Of a stretch of 62,072 bases of DNA, positions 1 through 9,145 are shown piece after piece. Position 1 is the stretch's first letter, and each line of letters opens with the position of its first letter. This DNA is from JBBDYH01 sp040901795 (GTDB lineage: Bacteria > Planctomycetota > Planctomycetia > Pirellulales > JALHPA01). Both the position numbers and the translations under genes were made by a program. The notes beneath the pieces were generated by a model that made no database searches, was not told where the DNA came from, and was given only the letters and a program-made list of their open reading frames with translations. The stretch spans positions 1 to 62,072 of the forward strand of contig JBBDYH010000166.1 in the NCBI GenBank assembly GCA_040901795.1. Direction: 5' to 3'.

Positions 1-129
1 GTGCTTCCCGGCTATCTGTCACGTAAAAGATGCTAGCTACAAAGCCCTGGGGTTCGGGGTTCGGGGTTCGGGGTTCAGGGTTCGGGGTTCAGGGTTCAGG
101 GTTCAGCGTCGGTGATCAGTGGTCAGTGA
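1..129. repeat. Heptanucleotide array downstream of nirA
   Basis: Bases 49-104 are eight head-to-tail heptamers of the form GGGGTTC or AGGGTTC. They are followed at 114-134 by three degenerate heptamers (GATCAGT, GGTCAGT, GATCACG). The stop codon of the neighbouring nirA gene (130-132) falls inside the second set. The four consecutive GGGG runs at 49-73, spaced by TTC, also fit a canonical G-quadruplex pattern. No gene is visible in bases 1-129. Confidence 0.85.
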
Positions 130-1941
130 TCACGACGCCTGGGCGGTTGCTTCGCAGAGTTCGCGTAGCTCTTCGGTCGAGTACCTCCGTGTAAACGCAG
201 CGAAGGTCTCGCTGCTATCGGTTCGATGTTCCAAGTAGGCGCGCAGCATCGCTTCGAGCCGCTCGGGCAATTCGTCGGCCGGAATGTTCCGTGCATATTC
301 GCGGCCGATCGCCTGGTTGGCCCCATAGCCGCCGCCCAAATAAACGTGATAGCCCTCGACCAGGTCGTCCCCCACGGGGACTTTGGTGGCCAACAATCCG
401 ATGTCGCCGATGTAATGCTGGGCGCACGAGTGCGGACAACCCGTGACGTGAATGTTGATCGGCTGGTCCAGCTCCAGCTTCGACTCAAGCTGCCGCGCGA
501 TCGCCAGGGCGTGTCTTTTCGTGTCGGCCGCGGCAAACTTGCAGCCGGCGCTGCCGGTACAAGCGACCAGGCCGGCCCGAAAACTGCTCGCACGCCAATC
601 CAATCCGGTTGCTTCGATCGCCGCCTTCACGGCCGCAAGATTCTTGTCTTGGATGTCGGAAATGATCAGGTTTTGCCAAACGGTCAGCCGAATTGTGCCG
701 CTGCCAAAGCGGTCGGCGATGTCGGCCACGGCACGCATTTGGTCGGACTGCATTCGCCCCACGGGCAGGACCAGGCCGACGTAAGACAGGCCGGGCTGCC
801 GTTGCGGGTGAACGCCGACGTGCACGTGTTTGTCGACCGGCGCGCGGGGCTCGCATTGGTCGATCGGCAGCCGCCGCAGCGGAAATGGCAGACGTTTCTG
901 CGTCTCGTCGAGGAATTTTTCAAAGCCCCACTCGTCGAGCAGGTATTTAAGACGCGCTTTCTTGCGGTCGGTCCGGTCACCGTGCTCGATGAAGACGCGC
1001 ACCATCGCGGCGGCCACCGGAACGCATTCCTCGGCGAATAACAGCAGCCCGGTGTCGCGCGCGAAGTCCTGATGGCCGGTAATGCCTCCCAGTTGCACGC
1101 GGAAATACACGCCTTCCGTCTCTGCACCACCGGCCGGAACGCGTACCGCGGCAAAGCCGATGTCGTTGGTGTCTTCAAGCGCTGTGGTTGTGCCGCCGCC
1201 GTCGAAGGCGATGTTGAATTTCCGCGGCAAGCCATACATCTCGCGATGGTGGAGGATGTAATGGTGCAGCTCGCGGCACAGCGGCCGCACGTCGATCAGC
1301 TCTTGGGGATCGATGCCTGCCGTACAGGGCGCGGTGATGTTGCGAATGTTGTCGGCGCCTGCGCCGCGGTTGACGATGCCGGCGTCGTGCAAGCCGGTCA
1401 GCACGTCGATCGTATGCGTTGGCGCAATTTCGCGGAGCTGCAGGTTGGCCCGCGTGGTCAGGTCGGCGTACCCGCCCGCGAACTGCTCGGCCAGGTCGGC
1501 CACTCGGCGAAACTGAAAGGAATTGGTGAATCCGCCCGCGAACCGCAGCCGGCACATGAACGCGTTCTGCGCCGGGGCGACGTAAAACAGCCCGTGAAAC
1601 TTGAAGAGCAACACGTCGGTTCCTTTGGGGAACCGTTTTTCGCGCGTGTGCTGTTGGATCTCGTCCCACAGATCGAGCGGCGGCTTGGCCCGTTTGGCTT
1701 GTTCCTCCGGGCAGAGCTTTTTGCCGGCTGCGAGAAACCGGTCCTGTGCGCCGAGAAACATCTGGTCTGGACCGGCCGACTGCAGGCCATTCGAGTGGCC
1801 GTTCAAGAGCGCGCCGGCGCCGTTGGCTTCCAACGTATCCGCAAAGGTGGCGTACCCTTTCGCCGCGCGCGCCACATCGGTCCCAGCCACAAACCCGGCC
1901 AGGTATTGGCGCTGCTCTTCAGTGAATTCAACGTTCAACAT
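130..1941 (-). CDS. nirA: Ferredoxin-type assimilatory nitrite reductase (NirA family)
   Basis: 603 residues, expected to reduce nitrite to ammonium (six electrons) in the cytoplasm using siroheme and a 4Fe-4S cluster. The duplicated nitrite/sulfite reductase ferredoxin-like halves are recognisable. The cluster-binding cysteines lie at about 461 and 467 (CTGSAGC) and at 502 and 506 (CPHSC), the family signature. Start ATG at 1941 is preceded by an AAGAGG-type ribosome site. The gene is last in a minus-strand nitrate cluster, 21 bases after the transporter gene, so co-transcription is likely. A sulfite reductase is the main alternative, but the NirA-like N-terminus and the transporter and nitrate reductase neighbours favour nitrite. 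The stop codon sits inside a heptamer repeat. Confidence 0.9.
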   Translation of the reverse strand: MLNVEFTEEQRQYLAGFVAGTDVARAAKGYATFADTLEANGAGALLNGHSNGLQSAGPDQMFLGAQDRFLAAGKKLCPEEQAKRAKPPLDLWDEIQQHTREKRFPKGTDVLLFKFHGLFYVAPAQNAFMCRLRFAGGFTNSFQFRRVADLAEQFAGGYADLTTRANLQLREIAPTHTIDVLTGLHDAGIVNRGAGADNIRNITAPCTAGIDPQELIDVRPLCRELHHYILHHREMYGLPRKFNIAFDGGGTTTALEDTNDIGFAAVRVPAGGAETEGVYFRVQLGGITGHQDFARDTGLLLFAEECVPVAAAMVRVFIEHGDRTDRKKARLKYLLDEWGFEKFLDETQKRLPFPLRRLPIDQCEPRAPVDKHVHVGVHPQRQPGLSYVGLVLPVGRMQSDQMRAVADIADRFGSGTIRLTVWQNLIISDIQDKNLAAVKAAIEATGLDWRASSFRAGLVACTGSAGCKFAAADTKRHALAIARQLESKLELDQPINIHVTGCPHSCAQHYIGDIGLLATKVPVGDDLVEGYHVYLGGGYGANQAIGREYARNIPADELPERLEAMLRAYLEHRTDSSETFAAFTRRYSTEELRELCEATAQAS

Positions 1942-1962
1942 TGCATCGGCCTCTTGTCGACT

Positions 1963-3264
1963 TCAGTTGTTTGCTGTTGCTCCGATGACCGATGAGCCTT
2001 CCAAACCGGATCTAAAATCCCCGTGCGGCGCCGACGAAGTCATCGCCTTCGACTCCGTCACGCTCAGCGCCCGACCGCCTGCTCCCACCCAGGTGGTCGT
2101 CCACTGCCGCGTCACACGCGTTAGCGCAAGGAGCACCAAGACCGCCAGGGCCGCGCCCGAGAGGAACCCGAGGGAAAAGCTGCCGGTCGTTTGCATGCTG
2201 ATGCCCATGGCGACCGGCAAGAAGCCACCCCCCAGCGCCCCGACTTCGCCGACCAGGCTCCCCGCCACCGGAGTCATGCTTTTGAAGCGCAAGGGGACAA
2301 GCTGAAACACGGCGCCGTTGCCCGCGCCCATCGCCGAGAAGCAGACCACAAGGATCGCGACCATCATCCAGGGATTGGCCGGGATGCTCGCCGCTGCGCA
2401 AATCGTGATGACGATCAACACGGACAGTGCAAACAGCACGCGCAGGCCACCGAATCGATCGGCCATCCAACCGCCGACGATCCGCAGGATGCTGGCCATG
2501 ATGATGATTCCCGCGGCGTAGCGGCCGACATTTTCTTTCGCGATTCCATATTGGTCATGAAAGAGCGTTGGTAAAAAACTCGTCAGGCCGATGTAGCCGC
2601 CGAAGGTCAGCATATACAGCAGGTTGAAGATCCAGGCGTCGCGATCGACAAGCACGCGCAAGTAGTCACTGAGCTTTTTTTGTTCGCGGTCAGGGGGCTC
2701 CTTCGCAAAGATCTGCAAAAGAATCATGGCGGCTACCATCGGGAGAGCCGCCAGGCCGTAGACCGCCTGCCAGCCGTAGGCGTTCGCCAGCGGTGGCGCA
2801 AACAGCACGGCCAACACCGCGCCGCTATTGCCCGCGCCGGCGATGCCCATCGCCAGGCCTTTGTGCTCGGGCGGATACCATCCCGAGCCGAGCGACAACG
2901 CCACGCCGAAGCTGGCCCCCGCGATGCCGAGGATCACGCCCATCGCGATGACGCCTTCGTAGCTGCGGACGATCGCGTAGCCAGCCAGCAAGCCAATCAC
3001 AATCAGACCCATCTCGAGCTGTGCGGCGCGCTTGCGGCCGATGTACTGCGAGAGGAGGCCCAATGGAAACCGCATCAACGCGCCCGCGATGACCGGCACG
3101 CTGACCAGCAGGCCTTTCTCGACATCGGTCAGGCCAAACTCCTGGCTGATGAACGGCGCCATGGCGCCGTTGAGCACCCAGACGGCGAAGCAGAAGTCGA
3201 AGTACAACAACGAGGAAAACAGCGTGCCGGGATGGCCGGATTTGAGAAAGTCGCGGAAGTGCAT
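1963..3264 (-). CDS. Nitrate/nitrite transporter, MFS NarK/NNP family
   Basis: 433 residues with about 12 hydrophobic segments. The N-terminus (FAVWVLNGAMAPFISQEFGL) and the glycine-rich segments GIAGASFGVALSLGSGWYPP and GIAGAGNSGAVLAVLF match the nitrate signature of NNP-family major facilitator proteins. It should import nitrate, possibly exporting nitrite, across the inner membrane. ATG at 3264 has a GGAG ribosome site about 8 bases upstream. It lies between the nitrate and nitrite reductase genes on the same strand, supplying substrate to both. The 125-bp gap to the nitrate reductase is filled by a dispersed palindromic repeat (3275-3352), which may alter expression between the two halves of the cluster. 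Confidence 0.9.
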   Translation of the reverse strand: MHFRDFLKSGHPGTLFSSLLYFDFCFAVWVLNGAMAPFISQEFGLTDVEKGLLVSVPVIAGALMRFPLGLLSQYIGRKRAAQLEMGLIVIGLLAGYAIVRSYEGVIAMGVILGIAGASFGVALSLGSGWYPPEHKGLAMGIAGAGNSGAVLAVLFAPPLANAYGWQAVYGLAALPMVAAMILLQIFAKEPPDREQKKLSDYLRVLVDRDAWIFNLLYMLTFGGYIGLTSFLPTLFHDQYGIAKENVGRYAAGIIIMASILRIVGGWMADRFGGLRVLFALSVLIVITICAAASIPANPWMMVAILVVCFSAMGAGNGAVFQLVPLRFKSMTPVAGSLVGEVGALGGGFLPVAMGISMQTTGSFSLGFLSGAALAVLVLLALTRVTRQWTTTWVGAGGRALSVTESKAMTSSAPHGDFRSGLEGSSVIGATANN

Positions 3265-3274
3265 GGTTGGCTCC

Positions 3275-3352
3275 AGTAACCCGAAGCGTAAGCGAGGGAA
3301 CGGATGATTCAGCCTCGCTTACGCGTCGGGTTGCTATTGTTAGCGGTTGTAA
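3275..3352. repeat. Dispersed palindromic element, family A copy 1
   Basis: Inner arms read AGTAACCCGAAGCGTAAGCG (from 3275) and its near complement ending at about 3334. The right outer arm TGTTAGCGGTTGTAA is at 3338-3352. Compared with the copies at 45642-45743 and 52752-52854, this copy is in opposite orientation and lacks one outer arm, next to the transporter ribosome site. It occupies most of the gap between the nitrate reductase and transporter genes. Confidence 0.85.
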
Positions 3353-3389
3353 GTGTTGAGTTACGGCCCGTCGGGCCTGGTAATCCGTC

Positions 3390-5621
3390 CTACGTGGAGG
3401 GGGTTCCGTCGCGTCGCACGCGCACCGCGCAGGCCTTGTACGATGGTTGCTTGGAATGTGGGTCGAAGACCGAATCGGTGAGCCGGTTCACGCCGTCGTA
3501 GTGCATGGGTAAAAAAACCTGGCCGCAGGCGATCGTCGGCGTTACGAAGGCTTTTGCCCGCACGCTGCCTCGTTGTGATTCAACGATCACCGCGTCGCCC
3601 GGACCGATGTCCATTTCGCGGGCGTTCGCGGTGTTGATCTCGACGTAGAGCTGTTCGGGAGAAAGCTGGCGGAGCACCGCCGACTTGCGCGTCCGCGTTT
3701 CGGTATGCCACTGCGACGACGTTCCGCGGCCGGTGAGCAGTAGGAACGGATAGGATTTGTTAGCAGGCTCGGGCATCGCCCGCGGCGCTTCAAAAATGAA
3801 CCGAGCCCGGCCGTCGGCGTGGAAGAACCGGCCGTCGGCAAACAGCCGCCGCTCCTGCTCAGGCGGCGGATCGGCGGCGCGGAACGGCCATTGGATGCCG
3901 CCGCAGTCGGCGAGCATCTGAAAATCGGCAATCCCGCTGATGTCGCATGGCCGGCCGGCCGACAGCCGCTTGAGAATCTCAAAGACTGCTGCGGGCGAAG
4001 TCCACTCGCGGAACATCTCGCTGCAGCCCCAGTATTCGGCAATCAAACGAAAGATCGCAAAATCGGCGAGCGCCTGGCCCGGCGCTTTGGCGACCTTCTG
4101 GACGACGCCGATGCGGCGCTCGGAGTTGATGAACGTTCCAGACTTCTCACCCCACGCGGCAGCGGGCAGCACCAGGTCGGCCAGCCGCGCCGTTTCCGTG
4201 GTGCTATACATGTCCTGGACGACCAGAAAATCGAGCCGGCTGAGCACGTCTCGCAAGTGGTTGTTGTTGATCCACGAGTGGGCGGGGTTGGTGGCCACCA
4301 CCCACAGGCCGCGGATCTTGCCCGCCAAGATGCCTTCGAGGATTTCGTGATAGGCCAGGCTGTTTGCACTGGGAATGCGCGACTCGTCAATGCCCAATAC
4401 GTCAGCCACTTCCCGGCGATGTTCCGCATTGGCGAAGTCACGGCCGCCCAGCAGGTTGGTGGTATTGCTAAACAGCCGCGAGCCCATCGCGTTGCACTGG
4501 CCGGTGATCGAGTTCGCGCCTGTGCCGGGGCGGCCGATATTGCCCGTCATCAGCGCCAGGTTGATGATGCTCTGCGCGACGCGGGTCCCTTCGTGGCTCT
4601 GGTTGACCCCCATCGTCCACCAGAACGAGACGCGCGGTACTTCGTGAATGGTCCGCGCCAGGTCCTCAAGGACTTCGACGGCGATGCCGGTGGTTTCTGC
4701 CACGCCCTTCGGCGTAAACGAAGCGACGAACGCCGCGAAGTCGTCGAAGCCGGTCGTATGGGCGTCGATGAAGTCTCGATCGATCCAACTGTGGCGGATC
4801 AGCAGGTTGGCAAGCCCGTAACACAGCACCAGATCGCTTTTGGGCCGGATTGCCAGGTGCTGCGTCGCTTGCATTGCCGTTTCAGTACGGCGTGGGTCGA
4901 CGACGATGATCCGCGGGCTGCGCCGGTTCCGCATTACGCGCTGCCAGAGGATCGGGTGCGCGATGCAAGGATTGGCGCCGATGAACACGAGCACGTCGGA
5001 CTGCTCAAAATCGGCGTAGGCGAATGGGGGGGCGTCGAAGCCGAAGGCCTGCTTGTAGGCCACGACCGAAGTCGCCATACATTGGCGCGTGTTGCCGTCG
5101 CCGTGCAGCATGCCCATGCCGAATTTTCCCAGCGCGCCTAGGAAAGCGAGCTCTTCGGTCACAATTTGCCCGGTGCCCAGCCAGGCGACGGCGTGAGGGC
5201 CATGCTCCCCCTGAATGGCTTTCAGGCGTGCGACGAACGTGCGAAAGGCAGTGTCCCAGTCGACCGGAACTTGCTTGCCGTGCTCGTTCTTGAGCAATGG
5301 GACAACCGCTCGCTCGCTCGATTCGAGCACGGATAGCGCTTCCCACCCCTTCGGACAGGCCATCGCCAGGTTGACGGGATAATCGGCGGTGGGCGTAAGA
5401 CCAACCGCTTTGCCGTGGCGAAGATGAACGTCCAGCGCGCAGCCTGTCGAGCAGAAACCGCAAATCGTGGTTCGGGTCGCTTCGGGCGCGGCTTTGTCAG
5501 GGACCAGCCCCAGGCCAAACTGCCCCGGCCGGAGGAGCAGCTCGCGCGTCAAGGCGCCCTCGCGCTGATGCAGCAATTGCCTCAGCCAGGACGCGGCGGC
5601 GGGTAACAGCGGGATCGGCAT
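3390..5621 (-). CDS. Molybdopterin-dependent nitrate reductase, assimilatory type
   Basis: 743 residues of the DMSO-reductase/NasA-like molybdopterin family, expected to reduce nitrate to nitrite. A 4Fe-4S motif is seen at Cys54, Cys57, Cys61 and Cys89 (CGFCSTGC, then ACPKG). The bis-MGD binding core follows, and the molydopterin dinucleotide-binding domain forms the last ~120 residues. No twin-arginine signal is visible, so a cytoplasmic location is inferred. Start ATG at 5621 overlaps the stop of the upstream fused iron-sulfur/membrane gene by one base (TGATG), implying translational coupling. Formate dehydrogenase-like paralogues share the fold, but the neighbouring nitrate transporter and nitrite reductase genes support nitrate as substrate. 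Confidence 0.88.
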   Translation of the reverse strand: MPIPLLPAAASWLRQLLHQREGALTRELLLRPGQFGLGLVPDKAAPEATRTTICGFCSTGCALDVHLRHGKAVGLTPTADYPVNLAMACPKGWEALSVLESSERAVVPLLKNEHGKQVPVDWDTAFRTFVARLKAIQGEHGPHAVAWLGTGQIVTEELAFLGALGKFGMGMLHGDGNTRQCMATSVVAYKQAFGFDAPPFAYADFEQSDVLVFIGANPCIAHPILWQRVMRNRRSPRIIVVDPRRTETAMQATQHLAIRPKSDLVLCYGLANLLIRHSWIDRDFIDAHTTGFDDFAAFVASFTPKGVAETTGIAVEVLEDLARTIHEVPRVSFWWTMGVNQSHEGTRVAQSIINLALMTGNIGRPGTGANSITGQCNAMGSRLFSNTTNLLGGRDFANAEHRREVADVLGIDESRIPSANSLAYHEILEGILAGKIRGLWVVATNPAHSWINNNHLRDVLSRLDFLVVQDMYSTTETARLADLVLPAAAWGEKSGTFINSERRIGVVQKVAKAPGQALADFAIFRLIAEYWGCSEMFREWTSPAAVFEILKRLSAGRPCDISGIADFQMLADCGGIQWPFRAADPPPEQERRLFADGRFFHADGRARFIFEAPRAMPEPANKSYPFLLLTGRGTSSQWHTETRTRKSAVLRQLSPEQLYVEINTANAREMDIGPGDAVIVESQRGSVRAKAFVTPTIACGQVFLPMHYDGVNRLTDSVFDPHSKQPSYKACAVRVRRDGTPST

Positions 5622-7351
5622 CAGACAATCCCTCCCGGCATCCGCGGCGCTACCGAGGCGGTAAAGAATAGATGACGCTCACAAAGCTCGCCGGCCAACA
5701 GCGAGGTGAAGCCGACGAGCACCGCAACGCCGAGCCATGGACCGTTCGTTTCGCTCGCAGACGTGGACAATTCTCGTAGCGCCAGCAAACAGGCGACACC
5801 CAACAATCCCAGCGCGAACCGCACGATGGTCCAGCGGCGCAGCGGGCCGATCATCAGCATCGCGCTACGCTTCAAGACCGTATGGTTTCGCGCGCCCAGG
5901 TGCACAAACTGCAACGCTTCGCAAGCGAGCTTCGCCACAGCCGCGAGCAATAGCGCTTGCACTCCCAGGCCGGCATAGGGACGAATGGCCGTGGCCGCGG
6001 TGAGGTCTGTGGTCAGAGCCGCCGGCACCAGCGCCAATAACAGGGAACCTGCCGATCCTAGCACCGCCGTGGTGAGGAAGAACTTCAGCGGCGTGGTTGG
6101 CCCGGTCCAACAAGGGCGCCGGGTCGAGCGATAGATCATCACAGAGCAAGCGACACCGGACAGTCCGGCTAACACGACGGCGCCACCTAACCAGCGCTGG
6201 ACTGAATGCGAGGCTTCGAGCAGGTCACTCCTTTGCCACGACGCGACCGCGTAAACGGCGGCCAACAGTGCGAAGGCGCTAAAGCAGACGATCTCGCGGC
6301 TGAGCCAAGAGTGGGAAAGTCCCACCACCGCTCGAAACGCGTACTGCGGCCGGCCCAAGTGCAGCGTGCTGGCAGCCAAAGCGACGATGCCGGCTACCAA
6401 TGCGCCGCCAGCCTGATACGGACGGTTCGCAGCGGCGAGCGCCGAGTTCGTCATGCCACCCTCCTGCAACAAGTAATCCACCAGGAACGTCCCCACCGAA
6501 AGCTGCGTCAGCACAAGCATCACGACGAGTGCCGGGTGGCTGTGATTGGCTTGCACCGAGAAATAGTCGGCCGGCAGCAGATTCCTCGGCAGCGGCCGGC
6601 GCGTCTTGTAGTTCGTGGTCGGCAGCGTGTGCTGCGGCTCAGGAGCGCCGGGCAGGAAGAGGTTCGTCTCACAATCTTGCACAACTTCCTGCCGGCTGAC
6701 CGTGCGAATTCGAATCGCCTGATGCGGGCAGGCCTGCGCGCAGGCCGGCGGTTCGCCGACTGCCAGCCGCTGGCTGCACATGTCGCATTTGCGGACGATG
6801 CCTTTCTGGCGGTTGTACTTGGGCACATCGTACGGGCAGGCAAGCGTGCAGTACTGGCAGCCAAAGCACTGATCGTCCAGGTGGCGCACAATGCCGGTCA
6901 GCGGGTCTTTCTCGTAGGCATTGACGGGACAAGCCTGCATGCACGCCGGCTCCAGACAGTGGTGGCAGGCTGTGGTGACGTGCTGAATGACCGTCGAATC
7001 GCCGACGCCGCCGTGCAAGATGCCGACGTCGCGAAAGGTTTCACCGTCGTCGAGCCCGTTCAAGTTATGACAAGCGGTGACACAGGCCTTGCACCCTGAG
7101 CAGAGGTCAAGATCGACCTCAAAGGCGTACTGCTCGCCGTCTTTGGGAGGTGCGGCGGGGAGCAGGTCGCGGTAGAAGCGAGCGGTCGAGTGGCCGGTTT
7201 CGGTTTCACATCGCTGAGCGAACCGCTCGACGGCCGAGAGGTCCTGCTGATCGTCGAGCAGTTGCGCCAGCAGTGCCAGCGGCCGGTGCGCGAGGCGATC
7301 GCGCGCCTCGGAATCGGGGGGTGCGTCTGGTAGCAGAGCCGTGGCGGTCAA
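5621..7351 (-). CDS. Fused DmsB-like ferredoxin and DmsC-like membrane anchor
   Basis: 576 residues. About residues 75-240 carry four ferredoxin-type cysteine clusters (for example CSGCKACVTAC, CFGCQYCTLAC, CDMC with CAQAC), as in the electron-transfer subunit DmsB/NrfC. From about residue 265 to the end there are roughly eight hydrophobic segments, as in the quinol-oxidising anchor DmsC. It likely passes electrons from membrane quinol to the adjacent nitrate reductase. The start is TTG at 7351, supported by an AGAGG site nine bases upstream. The stop overlaps the next start. Such an anchor is normal for respiratory DMSO reductases and unusual beside a ferredoxin-linked assimilatory nitrite reductase. 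Confidence 0.82.
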   Translation of the reverse strand: MTATALLPDAPPDSEARDRLAHRPLALLAQLLDDQQDLSAVERFAQRCETETGHSTARFYRDLLPAAPPKDGEQYAFEVDLDLCSGCKACVTACHNLNGLDDGETFRDVGILHGGVGDSTVIQHVTTACHHCLEPACMQACPVNAYEKDPLTGIVRHLDDQCFGCQYCTLACPYDVPKYNRQKGIVRKCDMCSQRLAVGEPPACAQACPHQAIRIRTVSRQEVVQDCETNLFLPGAPEPQHTLPTTNYKTRRPLPRNLLPADYFSVQANHSHPALVVMLVLTQLSVGTFLVDYLLQEGGMTNSALAAANRPYQAGGALVAGIVALAASTLHLGRPQYAFRAVVGLSHSWLSREIVCFSAFALLAAVYAVASWQRSDLLEASHSVQRWLGGAVVLAGLSGVACSVMIYRSTRRPCWTGPTTPLKFFLTTAVLGSAGSLLLALVPAALTTDLTAATAIRPYAGLGVQALLLAAVAKLACEALQFVHLGARNHTVLKRSAMLMIGPLRRWTIVRFALGLLGVACLLALRELSTSASETNGPWLGVAVLVGFTSLLAGELCERHLFFTASVAPRMPGGIV

Positions 7352-7902
7352 AAGCGTTGCCTCTTCATCGGTTTAGCCATCCGTGGCCGGGCATCCGCGC
7401 AGGACCGCCTGGACCGCGCGCTATCAATCCGATGAATCGCCCTAGGCAAGCGCTATGCCAAGTGGCGTGAGAGACCACTGCTAGCGTGACTACAAAGAGC
7501 GCAAGGCATAACTCGTCATCGACTTAACACACCACCGAGGCATCCGGTTCCTTTCTTCGTTTGGTTGATTTGCAGGGCGCATGCCGCGTGGATAGGCAAC
7601 CCGCTGCCTTGTTTTTGAACAGCTTGCCTGCGATCGGCGTGCTCGGTTTGCCCCCTCGGTGTATGAATCGCATCCGCCGCAGCTTCACTGCGGCACCCCT
7701 GCCGCGACGCTGGGCTGCGGGCGATGGATCGACCGAAACCCGGCTTCATTTATGACCGTGTGTGGAGGGTCTTCTTGCCGGAGTGACGCTGTGATCGGGC
7801 GCCTACTCTTGGAATGAGCCCGCGCCGACTTTCGTCTATTGCGTTTGTTGCTTTTGTTGCGTTTGTGCTGTATACTGTTTTGAGGAGGGACAACAGTAGG
7901 TA
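7352..7902. other. Gene-free region between nitrate cluster and toxin-antitoxin pair
   Basis: 551 bases. It should hold the minus-strand nitrate cluster promoter near 7352-7500, but I see no convincing -35/-10 pair there. Short open frames exist on both strands, but none has a ribosome site or a recognisable protein. The last 60 bases hold the promoter of the HTH gene. Confidence 0.5.
7848..7889 (+). promoter_or_regulatory. Sigma-70-like promoter and ribosome site of the HTH/PIN pair
   Basis: TTGCTT at 7848-7853 and TATACT at 7871-7876 are separated by 17 bases. GGAGGG follows at 7884-7889, ahead of the ATG at 7903. The -35 area contains repeats of TTGTTGC/TTTGTTGC, which could be an autoregulatory operator; that part is speculative. 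Confidence 0.6.
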
Positions 7903-8376
7903 ATGACAGTGACCTTGAGTGCATTTTCCGAAACGGTGACGCCCACTAAAGCGGACGCTGAACTTGCGCAAGCCTCGGGCCGGCAACTGGTCAAAATCCT
8001 AGGCCGCAAGCGAAAACGCAAGAGCGTGCGCGTCCGATTTGAGTCGGACGGTGGAGCGGAACCTCTCGCCATACCCGTGGCTGCGTTTGAGCTGCTGTCG
8101 CACATTCTAACCGAGATGGGAAAAGGCAACGCAGTGACGCTCATTCCGATGCAGGCGGAACTGACCACTCAGCAGGCGGCGGACCTTTTGAATGTTTCGC
8201 GTCCCTTTCTGATCGAGCAGTTGGAGCAAGGAACAATCCCCTTTCGCAAAGTAGGGACGCACCGCCGAATCCTTTTTCAAGACCTGATGGCGTATAAACG
8301 CTTCCTGGACGAAAGACGCCTGAAGGTTTTGGAGGAGCTCGCCGCGCAGGCCCAGGATCTGAAGATGGGCTACTGA
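7903..8376 (+). CDS. Excisionase-type HTH protein, probable antitoxin
   Basis: 157 residues. The C-terminal half contains an excisionase/MerR-like helix-turn-helix (about residues 86-135: LTTQQAADLLNVSRPFLIEQ, then VGTHRRILFQDLMAYK). The basic N-terminal half has KILGRKRKRKSVRVRFE. The PIN-domain gene begins one base after its stop codon. That arrangement is common for type II toxin-antitoxin modules, in which the HTH protein neutralises the PIN nuclease and represses the operon. The antitoxin role is inferred from context. It could instead be an excisionase-like regulator from a mobile element. Confidence 0.75.
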   Translation: MTVTLSAFSETVTPTKADAELAQASGRQLVKILGRKRKRKSVRVRFESDGGAEPLAIPVAAFELLSHILTEMGKGNAVTLIPMQAELTTQQAADLLNVSRPFLIEQLEQGTIPFRKVGTHRRILFQDLMAYKRFLDERRLKVLEELAAQAQDLKMGY

Positions 8377-8377
8377 A

Positions 8378-8947
8378 GTGAGTCACTTCACCGCCGTTTA
8401 CGACGCGTGCGTGTTGTATCCGGCGCCGTTGCGCGATCTCTTGATGCACCTGGCGTTGACGGATTTGTTCCGCGCGAAGTGGACCGATGTGATTCACGAT
8501 CAATGGATACGCAACGTTCTTAAGGACCGACCGGACCTCACGGCCGAGCAATTAGAGCGGACTCGGACGTTGATGAACGCTCATGTCCGCGATTGCCTCG
8601 TCTCGAACTACGAAGACTTAATCCCGACCGTGGTCCTCCCCGATCCGGACGACCGTCATGTCCTAGCGGCGGCGATTCGAGCGGACGCGGATGTGATTGT
8701 GACCTACAACCTGACAGACTTTCCACGGTCGGCCTTAGACAAATATGGGATCGAGGCACAGCATCCCGACGAATTCATCACGCACCTGTTAAGGCTTGCT
8801 CCAACTGTGGTTTGTGCTGCAGTGAAGCGACAACGAGAGAATCTGAAGAATCCTCCCAAAACCGTGGAAGAACTCCTGGAGGCGTTCGAGCGTCAATCCC
8901 TGTCACACACAGTGGCATCCCTACGGGACTATGGAAAATTGCTCTAG
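8378..8947 (+). CDS. PIN-domain protein, probable ribonuclease toxin
   Basis: 189 residues. The first conserved acidic residue is in YDACVLYPAPLRD near the N-terminus. Further acids lie in VLPDPDDRHVLAAAIRADAD and VTYNLTDFP, the usual PIN pattern of acids chelating Mg2+ for RNA cleavage. GTG start at 8378, one base after the antitoxin stop, so translation is probably coupled. At 189 residues it is longer than compact VapC toxins (about 130), fitting the larger PIN_3 type with a helical C-terminal tail. RNA target and toxicity cannot be read from the sequence. Confidence 0.8.
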   Translation: MSHFTAVYDACVLYPAPLRDLLMHLALTDLFRAKWTDVIHDQWIRNVLKDRPDLTAEQLERTRTLMNAHVRDCLVSNYEDLIPTVVLPDPDDRHVLAAAIRADADVIVTYNLTDFPRSALDKYGIEAQHPDEFITHLLRLAPTVVCAAVKRQRENLKNPPKTVEELLEAFERQSLSHTVASLRDYGKLL

Positions 8948-9145
8948 ATGCATCCCGCTCGCCGGCTTAGCTGCCACGCCGAGGTTTCTCATTGGTCGAG
9001 GCACAGTGCTTTTGTGGTCCGACTAATCGGAAGACTGCGACCAGCAAACAGGCGAATGAGCGTGTCCAACCGTAGGTCACTGTAATATTTTGCCCACCGG
9101 GTCCGTCAATATTATTGATGGCTCAGTCAACCCGGAAACGACGGC

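Noticed and set aside
48..108. Array considered as a CRISPR repeat
   Set aside because: Units are seven bases with no spacers; this is a simple tandem repeat.
7516..7986. Several short frames on both strands before the HTH gene
   Set aside because: None has a ribosome site, conserved motif or good composition, and two overlap the promoter of the HTH/PIN pair.
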